DNA of 64,000 bases, from positions 1-64,000 of the forward strand of contig JAXHNI010000003.1 of assembly GCA_034520625.1 (NCBI GenBank), read 5' to 3'. Positions 1 to 9,300 of the stretch are shown one piece after another; position 1 is the stretch's first letter; the number at the start of each line of letters is the position of its first letter. A model generated the notes under the pieces. That model ran no database searches. It had not been told where the DNA came from and was given only the letters and a program-made list of their open reading frames with translations. The DNA comes from JAANXG01 sp034520625. GTDB lineage: Bacteria; Pseudomonadota; Gammaproteobacteria; Arenicellales; JAANXG01. The position numbers and the translations under genes are program-made.

Positions 1-25
1 TATCCCCTGAGCGACCGGGGCGTGT

Positions 26-694
26 CTATGCGTCGATCAGCCCGTTGAGCCAGTCTGCCAGATCCCGGATTTCGTCCGGGAAGACCGAGTGTTCCATCGG
101 GTACTCGTACCATTGTACCGGATAGCCTTCCTTCACCAGGAAGTCCCGGCTTCGTTCGCCCAGGGCGCACGGGATGACAGGATCGAAGCGGCCGTGGGCC
201 ATGAAGATCGGGACTGTCCGGTTGGCGTCGCTGGCGGACTGCTGGATTTCCTCCGGAAGCGCGACATACGTCGACAGGGCGACGATGCCGGCGAGTCTCT
301 CCGTATGGATCAGGCCGGTATGCAGGGCGATTACGCCGCCCTGGGAAAAACCGGCCAGGACTATGCGGTCCGGACGAATGCCCGAGTCCACGGTCGCCCG
401 GATCAGGCGCCGCAGGTGCCCCGACGATCCGTGAATACCCCGGGCATCGATCGATGCGCTCAGATCCATCGCAGTGATGTCGTACCAGGCGCGCATGACC
501 ATGCCGCCGTTGATGGTGACGGGCTGGGTCGGCGCGTGCGGAAATATGAAGCGAACCGCGCGGGTCAGCCCGAGCTCCGGTACGATCGGCTCGAAGTCAT
601 GGCCGTCGGCGCCCAGCCCGTGCAGCCAGATTACCGCGGCCCGCGGGTTGGTTCCCGTGTCCTTTTGAATGAAATCGAGCAGTTCTTCGGCCAT
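26..694 (-). CDS. alpha/beta hydrolase, carboxylesterase/phospholipase family
   Basis: This 222-residue protein is a small cytoplasmic serine esterase of the family that includes bacterial carboxylesterases and acyl-protein thioesterases. The oxyanion motif WLHGLGADG lies near the N-terminus, the nucleophile elbow is GFSQGG, and the late Asp and His appear in GRFDPVIP and MEHSV. These three sites form the expected catalytic triad. The reading frame continues upstream, but that extension is Arg/Pro-rich and unlike the family. I therefore start at the ATG at 694, which gives the usual family length. It has no signal peptide. The downstream TRAP operon is on the opposite strand, so there is no operon partner in view. 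The natural substrate cannot be read from sequence. Confidence 0.88.
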   Translation of the reverse strand: MAEELLDFIQKDTGTNPRAAVIWLHGLGADGHDFEPIVPELGLTRAVRFIFPHAPTQPVTINGGMVMRAWYDITAMDLSASIDARGIHGSSGHLRRLIRATVDSGIRPDRIVLAGFSQGGVIALHTGLIHTERLAGIVALSTYVALPEEIQQSASDANRTVPIFMAHGRFDPVIPCALGERSRDFLVKEGYPVQWYEYPMEHSVFPDEIRDLADWLNGLIDA

Positions 695-882
695 GGCAGG
701 GGCACACGCGGTTGAACGGGGGCGCGATGATAGCAGACCGCGGCGCGCGACGGCGTCCCGGGGGGTCGCTGCTCGCCTGCCCCGGATCGACGGAAACCCG
801 ACCGGCGGCGGCTCCAGCACAGCCGTAACCTCGCATTTCAGCGCTGACGGACGGGCTTTCTTCCACCGACAGGGAGCATCGT

Positions 883-911
883 GTTACATTTGTTTGAACA
901 AAGAAAGTAAC
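883..911. promoter_or_regulatory. dyad symmetry upstream of the TRAP operon
   Basis: An imperfect dyad with outer arms GTTAC and GTAAC contains the inner dyad TTTGTTTGAACAAA (889-902). It lies about 100 bases upstream of dctP, in a locally AT-rich patch of an otherwise GC-rich gap. It could be an operator for the transporter operon. No regulator gene is adjacent, so the assignment is tentative. Confidence 0.3.
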
Positions 912-1012
912 GTCGGCATTGCGGAGTTGAGCGCGTGCGCGATTGATTCAACGGGGACGAGAGGCGAACCCCTCACCGTCCGATACCAATAAATATTCTC
1001 GGGAGGTTCCTT

Positions 1013-2107
1013 ATGAAACGTCGTAATTTTCTTGTCGGTGGCGCTGCTGCCGGTGTAGCCGCTTCAACATTTCCGGCGCCGGCCATAGCGCAGGAGCGGC
1101 ACGAGTTCACCATGGTTACCACCTGGCCGGCAGGTTTTCCCGGTCTCGGTACCGGGGCCGAACGGCTGGCCCGGCGCTTGGAGACGATGAGCGAAGGCCG
1201 CATAAAAATCAACCTCTATGGGGCCGGTGAGCTCGTGCCTCCGTTCGAAAGCTTCGATGCCGTCGCCGGAGACACGGCCGACATGATGCACGCCGCGCCT
1301 TACTACTGGCAGGGCAACCATCCGGCACTGAATTTCATGACCGCCGCACCGTTCGGATTGACCGTGGTGGAGCATGATGCCTGGATGCGGTACGGCGGCG
1401 GCCAGGAGCTGTGGGACGAGGTTTACGACCAGTTCGGCCTGAAGGGCTGGAACGCGGGCAACACTACGGCGCAGATGGGAGGTTGGTTTCCAGATCAACT
1501 CAAGAGCCTCGACGACATCAAAGGAATGAATTTCCGAACCGCCGGTCTGGGCGGTGAAGCCTGGCGGCGCGTGGGGATGAATGTGCAGACGATGCCCGGC
1601 GGGGAGATTTTCCAGGCAATGCAGGCCGGCACGCTCGACGCGGCCGAATGGGTGGGTCCGTGGAACGACCTTGCGCTCGGCCTGCACCAGATACACAAGC
1701 ACTACCATTATCCAAGCTTGGTAGAGCCCAGCGCGGGGCTGGAGTTCACTGTGTCCAAGAGCAGGCTGTCGGCGCTGCCAAAGGATCTCCAGCTGATGTT
1801 CCAGGTCGCTGCAGAGGCGGAGAACGGCCTGGTCGCCTCGGAGTTCCATTTCCAGAACAAGCAGGCGCTGGATGCGTTGATATCGGAGCACGGCGTTAAG
1901 CTGCATCGATTCCCCGACGACATTGTCGAGGCGATGGGGCGGGCCGGCGCCGAAGTGGTGGCCGAGGTCGCCGAGCATGACGAGCTGTCGCGCCGGGTCG
2001 TAGATTCCCTGGCCGTCTTCCGTCAGGATGCCGTGGAATGGACGAGCGTCGCGGAGCAGGCGTTCGGCGTCGCCCGCCAGCTCGATATCGCCTACCCGGC
2101 CAGCTAG
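1013..2107 (+). CDS. dctP: TRAP transporter substrate-binding protein, DctP/FcbT1 (TakP-like) type
   Basis: This is the periplasmic receptor of a tripartite ATP-independent transporter, 364 residues long. The N-terminus has a twin-arginine motif (KRRNFLVGG), a hydrophobic stretch and a PAIAQ cleavage region, so export by Tat is likely. The body matches the mannitol/chloroaromatic (FcbT1, TakP) subgroup. Signature stretches include TWPAGFPG, MMHAAPYYW, AQMGGWF and DAAEWVGPWND. Characterised relatives bind alpha-keto acids or other small carboxylates, but the ligand here is unknown. A good ribosome-binding site (GGGAGG) precedes the ATG. The gene is followed by a strong hairpin terminator and then by dctQ and dctM, so the receptor is probably made in excess over the membrane subunits. 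A paralogue without membrane partners lies at 47867-48940. Confidence 0.93.
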   Translation: MKRRNFLVGGAAAGVAASTFPAPAIAQERHEFTMVTTWPAGFPGLGTGAERLARRLETMSEGRIKINLYGAGELVPPFESFDAVAGDTADMMHAAPYYWQGNHPALNFMTAAPFGLTVVEHDAWMRYGGGQELWDEVYDQFGLKGWNAGNTTAQMGGWFPDQLKSLDDIKGMNFRTAGLGGEAWRRVGMNVQTMPGGEIFQAMQAGTLDAAEWVGPWNDLALGLHQIHKHYHYPSLVEPSAGLEFTVSKSRLSALPKDLQLMFQVAAEAENGLVASEFHFQNKQALDALISEHGVKLHRFPDDIVEAMGRAGAEVVAEVAEHDELSRRVVDSLAVFRQDAVEWTSVAEQAFGVARQLDIAYPAS

Positions 2108-2121
2108 CAGCCGTACCTGCG

Positions 2122-2162
2122 ACATGTCCGCCGCGAGCCTTTCACGGCGGACATGTTTTTTG
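2122..2162 (+). terminator. intrinsic terminator between dctP and dctQ
   Basis: A perfect 12-bp stem (ACATGTCCGCCG, 2122-2133, paired with 2145-2156) encloses an 11-nt loop and runs straight into six or more T residues. This is a textbook rho-independent terminator or attenuator placed inside the TRAP operon. Confidence 0.85.
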
Positions 2163-2235
2163 TTCTGCCGGACGCGCCGTCACGGCATAACATATATCGG
2201 CACCTTCGGCAGAGCCGCCGTGGCCGCCGCGGGCC

Positions 2236-2856
2236 GTGCCGTGCCTGCGGCTCGCGGGCCGAACTTCCTTAGTTCCTTGGATTGAGCAGGACCCGCAACT
2301 CTTGGCCAGTCTGAAGTCCATCAGCCGGACCATCGATGCGCTGAATTCGGCAATCGGCCGCGCCGTCTGCTGGCTGGTACTGGTCATGGTGTTGATGCAG
2401 TTCGCTATCGTGGTGCTGCGTTATGTGTTCGGGATTGGCTCGCTGGCCATGTATGAGCTGGTTGTCTACATGCACGGCCTGCTTTTCATGATGGCCGCGG
2501 CGTACACTCTGGCCGAGGATGGCCACGTCCGTGTGGATATCTTTTACAGGGGTGCGGGGCCCCGGTGGCGGGCGCTGGTCAATGTCATCGGGGTGCTGGT
2601 GTTTCTGGTACCGATCTGCGTCCTCATTCTCTACATCACCTGGCCCTATGTGCTCCGTTCGTGGAGCGTGCTCGAGGGGTCGCGCGAAACCAGCGGGCTC
2701 CCCGGTGTGTTCCTGTTCAAGACCGTGATTCTCGTTTTCGCCGTCATGTTGCTGCTTCAGGGTCTTTCCATCGTTGTACGCGCGGCGCGCACGCTGATCG
2801 AGGATGGTGATGACCCGGGCACCGGCGCTCGACCGCAGGCTCCACCGGGCGAGTAA
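2236..2856 (+). CDS. dctQ: TRAP transporter small membrane subunit DctQ
   Basis: This small permease subunit has up to 206 residues and four hydrophobic segments, the usual DctQ topology. The conserved stretch VLRYVFGIGSLAMYELVVYMHG and the acidic EDGHVRVDIFY region fit the FcbT2 subgroup. The ATG at 2236 adds an unusual N-terminal tail, so a TTG at 2302, 11 bases after GAGCAGG, may be the true start. It follows the terminator after dctP and ends in a one-base overlap with dctM, so Q and M should be translationally coupled. Confidence 0.88.
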   Translation: MPCLRLAGRTSLVPWIEQDPQLLASLKSISRTIDALNSAIGRAVCWLVLVMVLMQFAIVVLRYVFGIGSLAMYELVVYMHGLLFMMAAAYTLAEDGHVRVDIFYRGAGPRWRALVNVIGVLVFLVPICVLILYITWPYVLRSWSVLEGSRETSGLPGVFLFKTVILVFAVMLLLQGLSIVVRAARTLIEDGDDPGTGARPQAPPGE

Positions 2857-4436
2857 TGGCCGTCAACGAGATACTCGACGTGCTGATGTTCGTTGCGCTG
2901 TGCGCGGCGATTCTCGCAGGCTTCCCGGTCGCCTTTACGATTGCCGGAGTCAGTCTTGTTTTCGCCGGCCTGGGCACGGCGCTGGGCGTGTTCAATTTCG
3001 ATATCCTGAGCGCCTTTCCGCAGCGCATCTTCGGCATCATGACCAATCAGGTGCTGATTGCGGTGCCGCTGTTCATATTCATGGGCGTTATGCTGGAGCG
3101 TTCCCGCGTCGCCGAGCAGCTGCTCGATTCCATGGCGCTGTTGTTCGGGCGGCTGCGGGGCGGTCTGGGAATCTCGGTCTGCCTGGTGGGCGCTCTGATG
3201 GCGGCATCCACGGGCATCGTCGGCGCCACGGTGGTAACCATGGGGTTGATGGCGCTGCCGACGATGCTGCGCCATGGCTATTCCGGCTCGCTATCCTGCG
3301 GCATGATCAGCGCCGCGGGCACCCTGGGGCAGATCATTCCGCCCTCGATCGTCCTGATTATTCTCGCCGACGTGATGGCCACCGCCTACCAGCAGGCACA
3401 GCTCGAACAGGGAAACTTCGCGCCCCAGACGGTGTCGGTCGGCGACCTGTTTGCCGGGGCGCTGATCCCCGGGCTGTGTCTTGTCGCGCTGTACATGCTC
3501 TATCAGCTCGCCATCGCTTTCTTTCGGCCGTCCGCCGCCCCGGCGCTGCGTGACGAGGATATCCCCGAGGCCGCCAGGGGACGCATAGTCGCCTATGCGC
3601 TGAAGGCGCTGATACCGCCCCTGGTGTTGATGGTGGCGGTACTGGGCTCGATCCTGGGCGGCATCGCCACGCCGACGGAGGCGGCCGCCGTCGGCGCGGT
3701 CGGCGCCATCCTGCTGGCCGGGCACCATATTGATCCCGGCCGTGGGATGCCGACTATCATCGGAGCACTAAGCCTGATTGGACTGCTGGTGTTGACGGCC
3801 ACCCTGGATCTGCGGCTCAATCGCGCGCTTCGCTCGCCGACGGAGGCCGCCGGCGTGGCCCTGGCGTTCCTGTTCTGTGCCGGCGCCGCGTGGAGCATCA
3901 TTGACAGTCTGCGCCGGACCTGGCGCAACGGCGTTCTGACCTACGTGGTGCGCTCGACGACGCAGCTCACGTCAATGGTGTTCGTGATTCTGGTGGGGGC
4001 GGCGCTGTTCACCGTCGTGTTTCGCGGCCTGGGCGGCGACGGCACCGTGCGGAGCATGCTGGAGACGATGCCGGGCGGCGTCGCGGGTGCCATGGTCATT
4101 GTCATGGCGGCGCTTTTCATTCTGGGCTTCTTCCTGGACTTCATCGAGATTACCCTGGTGGTCGTTCCCATCGTCGCGCCGGCGCTCCTGGTGATGGGGG
4201 TCGATCCGGTGTGGCTGGCCATTATGATCGCGGTGAACCTGCAGACATCCTTCCTGACGCCGCCCTTCGGTTTCGCGCTGTTCTACCTGCGGGGGGTGAT
4301 GCCGCCTGAGATGCGGACCATCGAGCTGTACCGCGGCGTCGCGCCCTTCGTGCTGATCCAGCTCGCGAGCCTCGGTCTCCTGGCGCTGTTCCCGGATCTG
4401 GTGACCTGGCTGCCGGGCGTCCTGTTCGGTCGTTGA
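2856..4436 (+). CDS. dctM: TRAP transporter large permease subunit DctM
   Basis: This is the sodium-coupled large subunit of the TRAP transporter, 526 residues with many hydrophobic segments. It is longer than the common DctM because of an extra stretch of about 75 residues (roughly 288-362) with two additional hydrophobic helices, a feature of the mannitol/chloroaromatic subgroup to which the receptor also belongs. Conserved pieces include VPLFIFMGVMLERS, GISAAGTLGQIIPPSI-like text and the C-terminal LQTSFLTPPFGFALFYL. The ATG shares one base with the dctQ stop. With dctP and dctQ it forms a complete transporter. Confidence 0.93.
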   Translation: MAVNEILDVLMFVALCAAILAGFPVAFTIAGVSLVFAGLGTALGVFNFDILSAFPQRIFGIMTNQVLIAVPLFIFMGVMLERSRVAEQLLDSMALLFGRLRGGLGISVCLVGALMAASTGIVGATVVTMGLMALPTMLRHGYSGSLSCGMISAAGTLGQIIPPSIVLIILADVMATAYQQAQLEQGNFAPQTVSVGDLFAGALIPGLCLVALYMLYQLAIAFFRPSAAPALRDEDIPEAARGRIVAYALKALIPPLVLMVAVLGSILGGIATPTEAAAVGAVGAILLAGHHIDPGRGMPTIIGALSLIGLLVLTATLDLRLNRALRSPTEAAGVALAFLFCAGAAWSIIDSLRRTWRNGVLTYVVRSTTQLTSMVFVILVGAALFTVVFRGLGGDGTVRSMLETMPGGVAGAMVIVMAALFILGFFLDFIEITLVVVPIVAPALLVMGVDPVWLAIMIAVNLQTSFLTPPFGFALFYLRGVMPPEMRTIELYRGVAPFVLIQLASLGLLALFPDLVTWLPGVLFGR

Positions 4437-4502
4437 TCGGGTACTCCCGTGCTGCGCCGCCGCTAACGGAGATGTTTCACATGCTTCGACCGGCCAGGGC
4501 TT

Positions 4503-5759
4503 TCAGGATTCAGCGAGGGCTTCTTCCAGGGCGCTGAGCAACCGGTCTACATCCTCCCCGCTGTTGTAGTGCACCAGGCTGATGCGCAGCACGCCGCGCT
4601 CCGGGGCGATGCCCAATGCTTCCAGGCAGCGAACCGCATAGAAATGGCCGGCAGCGGCGGCGATCCGCCGCTCTGCAAGGCGTCGTGCCAGCTGATCAGG
4701 TGTGGATGCGGTCGGCACCAGCGCGATAGTGCCGGCGCGGTGATACGGCACCGCCCGGCGGCGGCCAACGATTCGAAGGTCCCCGCAGCCGTCGGCAAAT
4801 TCGAGTATACGTTTGGCCTGGACGGTTTCGTGCTCGGCGAATAACGAGAACACGGCCTCGGTCCGGGCGCGCAGGGAGGAGGAGGGCGCTTCGGGGAAGT
4901 GATGGTTGTACAGCTCGTCCACATACTCTCCGAGGCCGGCAAGGGCGCCGATCTCCGCGTGCAGGGGACCGGTCGGGTTCATCCGGTAACGGGGCTTGCC
5001 GGCATTGAAGAAATGCCCCTGGGGCGCCAAGTCGCTGAGCCTGTCCGATTTCCCCCACAGTACGCCCAGATGGGTGGCGAAGGTCTTGTAGGTGCTAAAT
5101 ACCACGAAATCGGGACCCAGAGTCTGGACGTCGGGCATCCAGTGCGGGGCGAATGAAACACCGTCGGCCACGGTAATCGCTCCGGCGGAGCGGGCGATTT
5201 CGCAGATCGCGTCGACGTCGTTGACGGTGCCGACGATATTCGAGCACAGGCTGAAGCAGATGACGCGGGTCCGGCCAGTGACCAGTTGTTCCAGATCCTC
5301 CGTATCCAGCTCGCCGCTGTCCGAATCCACCCGCCACTCCCTCAGCACTACACCGAACTCCTCCAGACGGCGCCAGCAGCCTATGTTCGCCTCGTGATCC
5401 TGGTTGGTGACGATGATCTCATCGCCGTGCGACAGCGACGGCCGCAGCGCTTGTGCCAGCACATACAGGTTCATCGTCGTCGATGGGCCCAGAGTAACCT
5501 CGTCGGGACGGGCATTGATCATGGAAGCGACGGCTTCGTAGCCGGCGTCCATGGCGCGGCCCGCCAACTGCTGCATGTAGGAATGTCCGTAAGGCTGCAC
5601 CTTGTACACGGTAAAAAACTGGTGCAGGCGGTCGCTGACCTGGCGCGGAACGTAGGAACCGCCGGCATTCTCGAAGAACGCCCAACGGGAAGTCTCCCCA
5701 TGCTCGAAAGCGGGGTACTGGGCACGGACATGGGGCAGGTCGAGGGCGTGCATGGGCAT
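4503..5759 (-). CDS. cysteine desulfurase-like PLP aminotransferase (class V, VC1184-type)
   Basis: This is a 418-residue fold-type I PLP enzyme of aminotransferase class V. The cofactor lysine is K225 in FSTYKTFATH. The Asp that pairs with the pyridine nitrogen is D199 in VADGVSF, and the ring-stacking His is H122 in NQDHEAN. The overall sequence resembles the cysteine-desulfurase-like subgroup typified by Vibrio VC1184, whose reaction is not firmly established. No Isc, Suf or sulfur-acceptor gene is adjacent, which argues against a dedicated Fe-S role. ATGs at 5759 and 5753 are both possible starts. It lies just downstream of the kaiB-like gene on the same strand, with a 19-base gap, so co-transcription is likely. 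Confidence 0.85.
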   Translation of the reverse strand: MPMHALDLPHVRAQYPAFEHGETSRWAFFENAGGSYVPRQVSDRLHQFFTVYKVQPYGHSYMQQLAGRAMDAGYEAVASMINARPDEVTLGPSTTMNLYVLAQALRPSLSHGDEIIVTNQDHEANIGCWRRLEEFGVVLREWRVDSDSGELDTEDLEQLVTGRTRVICFSLCSNIVGTVNDVDAICEIARSAGAITVADGVSFAPHWMPDVQTLGPDFVVFSTYKTFATHLGVLWGKSDRLSDLAPQGHFFNAGKPRYRMNPTGPLHAEIGALAGLGEYVDELYNHHFPEAPSSSLRARTEAVFSLFAEHETVQAKRILEFADGCGDLRIVGRRRAVPYHRAGTIALVPTASTPDQLARRLAERRIAAAAGHFYAVRCLEALGIAPERGVLRISLVHYNSGEDVDRLLSALEEALAES

Positions 5760-5778
5760 GACTACCGATCGGCCCGGG

Positions 5779-6117
5779 TCAGGACGAGCGCCGGTTCGTG
5801 CTGGTCTTCGAGGATCGTCCCTCCGCCCCGGCGGGGGGATCGATGTCGAGAGTGACGAAAATGTCTTGCTCGTTGGACAGGTCGCCCACCATCCGCCGAA
5901 CGGGCTCCGGAAGTGTCTTCAGAAGCGTCGGGGTTACCAGTACGTTGTCCCCCGCGGTGAGCTTTGGTGATTCGTCGACATCGATGATTTCCAGTTCGAT
6001 ATCATGCCTCCGTTTTACGGCCGGGTCGTCGCAGACGGCCTTCAGGTTGTCCCGGGCGCGCTCCGCAGCCTGGCTGTTCCGGGAGATGAATAGGCGAAGT
6101 TTGATTTTCGGTTTCAT
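5779..6117 (-). CDS. KaiB-like thioredoxin-fold protein
   Basis: This 112-residue protein matches the KaiB family in its central region. Features are the opening KLRLFISRNSQAAERA, the stretch IELEIIDVDESP, and VLVTPTLLKTLPEP followed by RRMVGDLS, which is the diagnostic KaiB/SasA-N pattern. KaiB in cyanobacteria switches fold to bind KaiC. No kaiA or kaiC is present in this window, so the partner is unknown. The last 20 residues are polar and not part of the fold. The gene is divergent from a large PAS/GGDEF/EAL protein whose N-terminus is a receiver-like domain. That arrangement suggests a signalling role, but this is inference. Confidence 0.8.
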   Translation of the reverse strand: MKPKIKLRLFISRNSQAAERARDNLKAVCDDPAVKRRHDIELEIIDVDESPKLTAGDNVLVTPTLLKTLPEPVRRMVGDLSNEQDIFVTLDIDPPAGAEGRSSKTSTNRRSS

Positions 6118-6381
6118 GTCTGGTTGGCATTCCGGCGTGTGGCCGAAGGCTATCTACAGTCGTTGGGGCGGCGGAGAGCTGCTGCTTGACTCCGGTCCCG
6201 TTCTCGAAGCAAAGCATATTACACCACCGCGGGGTCAAACGGTCCAGGGGCGGGAAGACCGTTGAGTGCCGCCCATGGTTGCCGGCGTCGCCGCCGCCCT
6301 GGTACAGGATAGGGTGTTCTGGCTGGCAATCCAGCGCAATCCGACCATAATTGTACAAATACTGCGAACTATTGCGATGGT

Positions 6382-9300
6382 GTGCATATCCCACAGCCGC
6401 TCCGGATGGAACAACTCCGTATTCTGCTGATAGCCGGCAATCCGATCGTGGTGGATGAAATATCCGGTTACCTCCATGCGGAGTTCCGGAATCCCGCCGT
6501 TCGGAGCGTCGCGTCGGTGGAAGCGCTCGAGGCCTCTCCCCCGGAATCCGGCTGGCACCTCTGTATCTTCTGTGACGAAGGACTTGAAGCGTATCCTGAA
6601 GTACTGATCCGGTTGAGATCCTGCCAGCCAGGCTGCCCCATTCTCCTGGTGCTCGACCTTGAGGACGAAGCACGGGCATCGGACGCCCTGCGCATCGGGG
6701 TCAGTGACTATATCCTGAAAACCCCGGGTTATGGAGACAGGCTGCGGGCGGCGGCCAGCGCCATGGTCAGATCCGCGGCGGAAACATCCGAGGCGGGGTA
6801 CCGGGACAACCTGCAGGCTTTGCAATCCAGGGCAAAGCAGTTTCAGGAACTGGTCGAGAACGCGGCGGCAGGCATACTTATACATGTCGACGAGACACCG
6901 GTGTACGCCAACACGGCGCTGATTCGCATGCTGGGCTATCAGAACCGGGAAGACGTTTTGAGCCTGGCGTCCATTTACGAGCTCGTGGACGCCCGGGACC
7001 GGCAACGCGTTCTCAGGTTCTCGCGAAGATTCTCTGCAGGGATCGGCGTATCGGACACCGATGTGTTCCGCGCCCGCCGCTCTGACGGCGGCTTGATCTG
7101 GCTGGAGAACCGGGTCAATACGGTGACCTGGCAGGGACGCCCGGCGGTGCAGTGCACCATGGTCGACGTATCCGACCGCCGGCGCGCCCACAACGCGCTG
7201 AGGTTGACTGCGCGGGTTGCCGCCAAGGCTGGCGAGCAGGATGACTTCGAGGAAGCGATTCGTGTCGTTCTGCACCGCCTCGCCCGCGGCATGGGCTGGG
7301 AGCTCGCGGAAAGCTGGCTGCCTTCTGACGCCAACGATGCACTGGCGCCGGGGCCCGTGTGGTGCAATGACCGGAAGCGTTTCGACGGATTCATCCGTGG
7401 CTCCCGGCGACAGCGGTTCCGGCCCGGCGAAGGCCTGGTGGGGCGCGTGTGGGAGACGGGATACCCGGAATGGATCGAGGACGTGTGTGACGCGCACATG
7501 CTGTTCAGGCGGTCTATTCTTGCCAACGATGCAGGGCTTCGGACCGGTTGCAGCATACCGATTATAGCCCGTGGGCGGACGGTGGCGGTGTTGTGCTTCT
7601 ACATGACGGCGTCCCTCGGATACAACCGGGAACTGGTCACCGCGCTGGGGGCAGCGGCGGCGTCCCTCGGTCCGGTTCTCCTTCAGATCCAGTCCGAGCA
7701 GGCACGCCGGGCAAGCATCGCCCAGACCGAAAGTCTCATTACAGGCAATCTCGACGGTATTCTGGTGGTGGACGACCAGGACCGTATCCTGTTCGCCAAC
7801 CCGGCAGCCCTGGATGCTTTCGGCCGGAGCATCGAGACGCTTCGAAATATGCCGTTTGGCACGCCGTCCCTGGACAAAGACGTTGCCGAGATCGAGGTCC
7901 AGAACGTCAGGACCGGCGAAACCCGTATGAACGAGATGCGTATAACGGACATCGAGTGGGATGGCCGTGGAGCCAGGTTGATTTCGCTGCGGGACGTCAC
8001 CGAGCGGTTCGAGACTCAGCGGACCCTGGAACAGCACCGGCAAGCGCTTCAGGAAAGGGTCAAGGAGCTGCGCTGCGTATACGCCGTTTCCGAGCACCTG
8101 GCACGGACGGAAGGGGAGTGGCGGGACACTTTGCAGCGGATCGTCGATGCAGTGCCGTCCGGTTGGCGGTACCCCGGATCGACCTGTGCGAAACTGCAGG
8201 TTGAAGATGTCGAGGTGGTGAGCAGCGGGTTCCGGGCGGCCGGCAAGCATCTGTCCAGTGATGTCGTGGCCGGCGGCAGGGTGATCGGCCGGCTCGTGGT
8301 GTATTGCGACGAGAGCCAGGTGGCCGGTGAAGGTGATCCGTTTCTGAAGGAGGAGAGGAACCTGATCGACGATCTCACGCGGCGAATCGGCCAGTCGATA
8401 TCCACGAGGAGGTATCAGCAGGAGCTGGATACGAGCCGGCGACGGTTCCGCGACTTCGCCGAGGCCGCGTCCGACTGGCTCTGGGAGATGGATGAGAACC
8501 TGCGGTTCACTTATTTCTCGGATCGGATACAGGTGGTCATGGGGCAGACGGCTGATCACTGGATGGGCAAAACACGCCGGGAGTTGACGGTCGAGCAGAA
8601 CGTCGCCGGAGATCCGAAATGGGTCGAGCACATCGCCGACCTAGAAGCGCACCGCCCCTTCAGAAACTTTCGCTACGAGATTGCGCTGCCCGACGGCACT
8701 TCGAGACATGTCGTCATCAGCGGCATGCCCGTGTTTGACGAAGCCGGCGAGTTCCGCGGTTACCGGGGAACCGGTACCGACGAGACCAACCAGCTCGTGG
8801 CTCAGAATCTCGCTCGGGAGCTGGACCACCGGCTGAAGGGTGTGGCCGACGGGCTGCCCGGCATCGTGTTCCAGCGATTGCGCAAGCCGGACGGCCGCAT
8901 CGAGTACCCGTTCCTGAGCGCCGCGATTACGTCACTGTTCGGTTTCGAGGTAGAGGAAGTCCAGAATGATCCGCAGTTGTGGGCGAGCAGCATACACCCG
9001 GAGGATCGGTCGCGATTCGAGGCGGCACTCGCCGAGTCCGGCCGAACGATCCAGCCCATGGATTTGAAACTGCGGTCGGTAACCCGGAGCGGCGGAGAAC
9101 GCTGGTTCTGGCATCGATCGACGCCCCACCAGCTGCCCAACGGCGACATGCTGTGGGACTGCATCGAGCTCGATGTCACCGACCAGAAGAAAGCCGAGGA
9201 TCAGGTGAAGTACCTGGGGTACCACGACCAGTTGACGGGGCTGCCCAATCGGGAGCTTTTCCTGGAGCGGATCGGGCAGATTCTGCCGATTGCATCCCGC

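Noticed and set aside
1064..2125. Open frame opposite dctP
   Set aside because: It is antisense to a conserved receptor gene and covers its terminator.
6235..8631. Long open frame on the minus strand opposite the c-di-GMP gene
   Set aside because: It is a GC-rich antisense shadow of the PAS/GAF region. Its translation has no family character and overlaps a well-supported gene.
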